Assembly: GCA_037178675.1 (NCBI GenBank)
Contig: JAYMGJ010000277.1
Location: 1-64,000, forward strand
Direction of reading: 5' to 3'
DNA: 64,000 nt
From: Scleroderma bovista
Taxonomy: Eukaryota > Basidiomycota > Agaricomycetes > Boletales > Sclerodermataceae
Both the position numbers and the translations under genes were made by a program. Positions 60,001 to 64,000 of this stretch are shown here, in pieces. Each line of letters starts with the position of its first letter. The stretch's first letter is position 1. Under the pieces are notes generated by a model. The model ran no database searches. It saw only the letters and a list, made by a program, of their open reading frames with translations, and was not told where the DNA came from.

Positions 60001-62247
60001 CTTCGCCTTGCTGAACACATCCGCATAATCGCGATACTCCGGAGGGACAATGTCCAAGTCTGGCAGAGTAGAGGCGGAGGAAGAACGAGCTCTTGCTGTG
60101 TCAGAAGGACGCAGCTGAAGTTGGTATTTGGTGGATCCCTCTAATTTGCACGCACGCATGAATGCGGCTGCATTTATCAGAGAGATGTGGGGAGGGGTGC
60201 AAACCGGAGTGTCGACAGATGGCACAAGGCTGGGGTCAGATTGGCCAGAGAGGCCGGAGACAGGGTTACCGGACTGAACCGGAGAAGGGGTCGACGGGGG
60301 TGCTAGCAAACTTGGTGCAGGGGTCCGGAAAGTTAAACTGCTCAGTACCCAGTCAATCAACAGATTGTAGTGGGTGAGCCAGTTATGTCCAAGGACAATC
60401 GAGCATTCAGAGTCTAACGGAGTGAGGTAGAAAGTCATAGGGGTGACATCACCGGATGCGGGAAATTTCACTGATAGATTGACGGCTTGAGTAATTACAA
60501 AATTTGAGGTACCGTCAAAGAGCCGGAGTACAATCGGGGGAACGGAGTAAGTGGAGAGTGAGTGTCCAAGAGCATATTGGGTATCTACAAAACAGTGCAT
60601 GGAACGGGAGTCCACAAGCGCACAAAGTTCTGGTAAATCGTAAGACAAAAGGAGAACATGAGGCATAAGGGAATTAGGATCTAAGAGAGTGGATGCGTTG
60701 AGGCGGGCCTCCTTGGGTGCACTTCCGGAGTCAACGCAGCTTGCCGGTTGTGCGGAGGGCCGGGAGCTGCTTACTTTTTTTGACTCGGAGTTGGCACCCG
60801 AGTTCGAGTCTGTCTTACCGGACTCAGCAGCAATGGCCGCAGCGCGAGCCTTGGCCTTTTTGGTCTTCTTTGGACAGTTGTCCGCGAAATGACCGGTGCC
60901 TCCGCAGAACATGCAGAGGTTATTGTCCAGGCGCCTTTTGCGCTCGTCAGCAGTCAGCTTCCCGTCCTTACCAAGCTTGTTGGTTAAGTCCGGTCTGGAA
61001 CCGGAGGAGGACTGGTTGCTGGTCATTTTAGACGAGCCAGAGGGGTTGGCGGAGCTGGAGGAGTTTCCGGTCTTGGATTTCTCCTGACCGGAGTTGGATG
61101 AGTTGCCTCCAGAGTTGGAGGACTTGGTTGTGGACGAGGTGGGCTGACTCTTCGTTGTGCGAGAGATCTCGTCTTTGCGCTCCCAATAGCGCGCGTCGAT
61201 CTCTTGGCAAAGAGCCCTCAACCCATGCAGAGTCAGGGGTTTCCCGACTCGAGCAATTTCGTCCTTGAGACGATCCGGGAGACCGGAGTAAAACAGGCAG
61301 CGGAGCGCGCCATCCCCGTAGTCCTGGACCTGCGAGGCGAGTCGGTTGAAGTCTACTATATACCGCATAACGCGGTGAGCATCCTTCATCTGGAGATGCT
61401 CGAGCTGATGTTCAGCATCAGTGATGGGGTCGTGAGGACCAAAGGTACTCTGGAGTTCAGCAACGAAATGGACCCAACTGTCCATCCAAAGTGGGCGGTC
61501 AGCCGGATCACCGGAGTTGAGGAGGTCCGGTTCGAACCGCTCCAATGTCATACCTTTGAGATAGGACTGGGCAAATGTTACCTTAGCCCTATCTAGGCGG
61601 AACACTTTGGCGCAATCCTGGAAGCAGAGCTCACACTGGACCAAGAAGGTCCTGAGCTTTTTTGGGTCCGTACCGTCGAAGGTGTCCAGTTCACGGACTT
61701 TGGCACGGGAGGAAGAGGCATCATTGGTCCGGCGGGAGGAGCGGGAGAGGCGATTGACAGCGATTGCTAAATTTTGGAAAACAGCTAGACCAGGGTCTAG
61801 CTCGTCCATTGCGTCGACGAAGTCGTCATTGTCGTTGTCGTCATCGTTGTCGCCATCTCCGGGGTCATCCGGATCAGCTCCGGGTCCGTCCTCAGGGCCA
61901 AACCACTGGTGATGGGCAGGTTCGCGACGGTAGGGGAATTGATCACCAGAAACGGATTCATGGTGACCAAAGTCCACAGAACCATGAAGGCTCTGGGATG
62001 CAGCATCTCGACGCGGAGTCAAAGATGCTGCTGGGTTGCGAGCTGTAAAGCTCCGGAATTGGCTAATGGAAGCCGGAGGTTGCCTGTGGTTAGACAGGGC
62101 TTGTTGGGTGGCAGAGAGATGGAGGTCGTCTACTGCACCTGCTTCCTCAGCAAGTGCTGCAGCGGTACGAGCACGAGAGCGTGTAGTCATAGTCATAAGA
62201 GATGGAGAATAGTTTGCGTACGAGGTATGGAAACAGTGAACCCACAC
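57064..62247 (-). CDS. Chromovirus gag-pol polyprotein (1727 codons, one frame)
   Basis: Uninterrupted frame; the likely start is MTMTTRSRARTAAALAEEAG at about 62196. Domains in order: gag capsid-like part (about residues 200-370), CCHC knuckle CMFCGGTGHFADNC (about 440), protease-like ALVDSRSMHCFVD (about 545), reverse transcriptase with VKKKDGSLHVCVDFRGLN and VYLDDILIYS (YLDD about 924), RNase H start VETDASDYAIAGIL (about 1070), integrase zinc region HPLAGHFGQNRT...CTSCARAK, integrase core WNSISMDFIEQL, HVTSDRGTEFVSHF and HPEGDGQTERSNQTLEQYL, and a C-terminal chromodomain YLVRWSGYEGTDEETSWL. The protease triplet reads DSR rather than DSG or DTG. The rest looks intact, pointing to a recent insertion. 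Confidence 0.92.
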   Translation of the reverse strand: MWVHCFHTSYANYSPSLMTMTTRSRARTAAALAEEAGAVDDLHLSATQQALSNHRQPPASISQFRSFTARNPAASLTPRRDAASQSLHGSVDFGHHESVSGDQFPYRREPAHHQWFGPEDGPGADPDDPGDGDNDDDNDNDDFVDAMDELDPGLAVFQNLAIAVNRLSRSSRRTNDASSSRAKVRELDTFDGTDPKKLRTFLVQCELCFQDCAKVFRLDRAKVTFAQSYLKGMTLERFEPDLLNSGDPADRPLWMDSWVHFVAELQSTFGPHDPITDAEHQLEHLQMKDAHRVMRYIVDFNRLASQVQDYGDGALRCLFYSGLPDRLKDEIARVGKPLTLHGLRALCQEIDARYWERKDEISRTTKSQPTSSTTKSSNSGGNSSNSGQEKSKTGNSSSSANPSGSSKMTSNQSSSGSRPDLTNKLGKDGKLTADERKRRLDNNLCMFCGGTGHFADNCPKKTKKAKARAAAIAAESGKTDSNSGANSESKKVSSSRPSAQPASCVDSGSAPKEARLNASTLLDPNSLMPHVLLLSYDLPELCALVDSRSMHCFVDTQYALGHSLSTYSVPPIVLRLFDGTSNFVITQAVNLSVKFPASGDVTPMTFYLTPLDSECSIVLGHNWLTHYNLLIDWVLSSLTFRTPAPSLLAPPSTPSPVQSGNPVSGLSGQSDPSLVPSVDTPVCTPPHISLINAAAFMRACKLEGSTKYQLQLRPSDTARARSSSASTLPDLDIVPPEYRDYADVFSKAKASELPPHRDYDLKIDLEEGTSPPLGTLYSLSPVELSALQTFIDENLNTGFIRPTASSHAAPVLFVKKKDGSLHVCVDFRGLNKITKKDRYPLPLISDLLDSPSRAKIYSKIDLRHTYHLVRIAPGDEWKTAFRMRYGSYEWLVMPFGLTNAPAAFQRFVNTIFADMLDVCIVVYLDDILIYSEDMESHQQHIREVLRQLRLHGLFAKPEKCEFHSDSVEYLGYCLSPDGLTMSPDKIQTISDWPEPRKVKDIQSFLGFANFYRRFIFNYSDIVVPLTRLTRKDAPWNFSDDCRRSFNALKHAFTTAPILTHFIPDTPIIVETDASDYAIAGILSITCADEEIRPVAYYSRTLTAPELNYDTHDKELLAIFEAFRNWCHYLEGSTSPIDVVTDHKNLEYFSTSKVLSRQQAQWSEFLSQFNLVIHFPPGKLGAKPDALTRRWDVYPKEGDSGYARVNPQNLRPVFTQEQLSNSLRATYLEFPVLHAVAIMDVETLHNNILSALPSDPIAQVHLADLLDPRWSTDEAGFLRLDGRIYVLDLDDLRLRVLRYRHDHPLAGHFGQNRTLELIRREYTWPGLRTFVKDYVQSCTSCARAKTPRHRPYGLLKQLPVPEKPWNSISMDFIEQLPSSTGFTAILVVVDRLSKQAIFIPTHDTITSPELAKLFLLHVFSKHGVPAHVTSDRGTEFVSHFFRSLGKALDMRLHFTSSYHPEGDGQTERSNQTLEQYLRIYCNYQQDNWADLLPLAEFAYNNAPSATTGVSLFFANKGYHPNISVYPERDMTSARARDYAVDLESLHQYLREEMANTQLRYQGLADAKRTPPDFKVGNQVYVKAKYFWSTRPSKKLSEKNLEPYTIIAQVGSLSFTLHLPDSMCAVHPVFHISQLEPAIPNTIPDRIQPPPPPVEVDGEPEFEISEILDSKVDRQRKSCKLLYLVRWSGYEGTDEETSWLLATELGNTTELLEDYHVRYPDKPGPLASM

Positions 62248-62266
62248 AAGTGTGAGTCTGAAATAC

Positions 62267-62725
62267 TGTCAAGTCCGGGTCTACTCCAGTAGGGGGTCCG
62301 GTCAAGTCCGGACGAAGGCGGACGAAGGAGGAGGGCAGAGGGCTGGACAAGGGATAGTCTGGCCGGAGTTGGTGACCGCTTGGATTCAACGACAAGGACA
62401 AAGTGCGTTGATCCCTTGCGTAGGTTCTGGTCAAGGTGACGATGACGGAGACAGAGACAGAGACAGGGACAGGAGTAGTGACTATAGTTGATTTCAGACT
62501 GAGGAGTACAGGATAATCTACAGAGTACTTATACTAAGTGCAAACTAGGGACGAGTATATATGGTGACAAGTAAACAGCCTAATGGTGGACAAAGGACGA
62601 CCGGAGTAAGGGATAGACCAGGTCCGATGAAAATAAAGTCAGGTCCGATGAAAATAAAACAGGTCCAGTGAAAATACTACAAGGTATGAGATATAACAAG
62701 TTCATGGAGAACTCACGTCAAGGCA
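62267..62725 (-). repeat. 5' LTR of the chromovirus, truncated (459 bp)
   Basis: Matches 55054-55533 base for base except for 11 CpG transitions and one missing 21 bp unit. The U3 beginning present at 55534-55711 is absent here. Confidence 0.8.
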
Positions 62726-63960
62726 GTCCCCGTGGCTTCTTCGTCTTGTCCTCAACCATGCATGGATGATCTATCGCAAGCTCACGATGGCATACGTAGC
62801 TGGATGCATTGCAGAGAGCTTCAAGATGGACTTGTTCATCATTTGGAGCGAAGATAACTTGGAGAAACTGGTCATTTGGTGTTGTGTTCTTGGAGGTGGA
62901 GATAAAGACAATGATGGCCTCGGTGTGGTTGAAGAAGACATTTTCCTCCACCAGCTGGAGAACACAATGTTGAGCTCGGTCAGTCTGCGCAGTGTACCAG
63001 GCATTCATAGTGTTCACCTCTAGGAACAGGTGGATTCAACATTGCACTTGACATTGACATGCTCAAGGACACCATCATCAACCATCGACTGCTTGTACAG
63101 AACATGCTCGCAGCGCATGCAGATGGCGGGATGACTCCTGGTCAGGTGGCCATGACACCCTACGATACCAACTCGCCAGCCTGGTCAAAGAGTAACTTCA
63201 AGGGCAAATCTGCAGCATTCTCTCTGCCACCGTCAATGGCGGCAATGATCCTGCTAATTTCTCATTCCTTCCATATGGCCAGAGTCCACTGGGTGCTGGA
63301 GGCATGTCGCTTGCTGGTCCTGGGTACAGCCCGAGCTCGCCAAATGCATATTTGCCTACATCGCCCTATGTCCCATAGTCTCCACATGCAAGTGCTACTT
63401 CACCATTCGGTACATCACCATATGCGACATCCCCACCATTTTATGATTGGAGCTGAGGAGCCACATCCCCTACCTACTCTCCGACTTCGCCTGTGCTCAA
63501 TCTCACGTCGCCGGGTTACTCACCAGTGAGTTCTGAGTTCTGAGTATTCCCCTACGTCACCTTCTTTCTCACCTACGTCACCCCGCTACAGCCCACAGTC
63601 CCCATCCTTCAGTCCGACCTCGCCGTGATACTCACTGACTAGCCCCTCTTTCAGCCCCACATCACCAAGATGTAAGCTCTGCTCTTCTGACATTTTGTGA
63701 GCAGCTGACCAGAATGTTTTATGTCCAGATTCACCCAGCATGGCTCTTTTTTCCCCAAACAAACTACTAATCCAGATGTTTGTGCTTTATTTTGTATAGC
63801 ATGTATGTGTTTTGGGTAATTCGCTGCCCCATAGCACCTGTGCAAATGTCCCTGTCGTCTCCAAAATATTCACCCACATCACCGGTGTTGCCATTATCAC
63901 CCAAATACTGTAAGTGGTTTATCTTTAGTTTGATTAACATACCAATCCCTTTGAGTCAAT
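62726..63960 (+). pseudogene. RPB1: Fragment of RPB1 (Pol II largest subunit) with CTD repeats
   Basis: Begins exactly at the end of the 5' LTR: SPWLLRLVLNHAWMIYRKLT, DLFIIWSEDNLEKLVIWCCV, LGGGDKDNDGLGVVEEDIFL, QLENTMLSSVSLRSVPGIHS. A deletion of well over 100 codons joins this to GTGGFNIALDIDMLKDTIIN, VQNMLAAHADGGMTPGQVAM and TPYDTNSPAW. Then the CTD: YSPSSPNAY, TSPYVP, stop, TSPFGTSPYATSP, stop, TSPTYSPTSP, TSPGYSP, and after an intron-like gap KYSPTSPVLPLSPKYC near 63872-63911. Stops and Arg losses show it is dead. Introns are kept, so it is a DNA copy. Confidence 0.85.
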
Positions 63961-64000
63961 TTGTTCCATATCATTCAGAATGTGGTGTAGTAGTAGATAA

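Larger units (their letters stand above)
55054..62725 (-). mobile_element. Ty3/Gypsy chromovirus retrotransposon, nearly complete
   Basis: Left (3') LTR 55054-55711, opposite-strand gene 55874-56906, gag-pol 57064-62247 on the minus strand, right (5') LTR 62267-62725. A purine tract (minus strand AAAGGGGGGATAC) ends at the 3' LTR start TGTTACGACC. The 5' LTR stops about 178 bp short of full length and runs straight into an RPB1 fragment. No target duplication, as expected if the right end was lost by recombination. Confidence 0.85.

Noticed and set aside
58338..61912. Several plus-strand open frames of 66-214 codons opposite gag-pol
   Set aside because: They mirror codon usage of the conserved polyprotein on the other strand and show no domain.
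1..64000. CRISPR arrays, bacterial-type operons or ribosome binding sites
   Set aside because: Sequence is eukaryotic (spliced genes throughout); no direct-repeat/spacer array was seen.

Overview
The window reads as nuclear DNA of a mushroom-forming basidiomycete (Agaricomycetes). The signs are short 45-60 bp introns, very small exons, FunK1 kinase and DUF6532 genes, Plavaka transposases, a Crypton-type tyrosine recombinase with a GCR1_C tail, XPG-like nuclease genes and a Ty3/Gypsy chromovirus. No species is claimed.

Layout. 1-10.1 kb is a gene-dense, CpG-rich host segment: the 3' end of SNF1/AMPK-alpha, a MATE transporter, RPB7 (Pol II subunit, minus strand) sharing a 124 bp divergent promoter with an AhpC/TSA_2 peroxiredoxin-like gene, and a probable unknown minus-strand gene. 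12.0-13.4 kb holds a gene joining a TPR-like array to an ING-type PHD finger. 13.5-16.7 kb is a Tc1/mariner-like element with readable 15 bp terminal inverted repeats and TA flanks.

17.5-25.8 kb and 29.3-35.3 kb are two diverged copies of one minus-strand module. In direction of transcription it runs: cyclin remnant, a fragment of a spliceosomal gene (PRP8 in copy 1, CLF1/crooked-neck in copy 2), an XPG/Rad2-like nuclease gene, then about 220 bp later a Crypton-type tyrosine recombinase. This repeated layout with different spliceosomal cargo is the most unusual thing here.

36-51.3 kb holds a decayed unknown gene, a 2 kb inverted-repeat pair of Plavaka transposase copies, a DUF6532-like gene, a FunK1 kinase gene and a third Plavaka copy. 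51.3-62.7 kb is a nested LTR-element zone. It ends in a recent-looking chromovirus with one 1727-codon gag-pol frame and, on the opposite strand between pol and the 3' LTR, a Zn2Cys6-like gene. 62.7-64 kb is a broken piece of RPB1 including CTD repeats.

Across the mobile half, substitutions between duplicated copies (LTR pair, Plavaka arms) are almost all transitions at CpG, and gene fragments show Arg to Cys/Trp/His/stop changes. That is what CpG-directed C-to-T mutation leaves behind. Exon joins were made by eye from splice sites, reading phase and remembered family sequences; no search was run.
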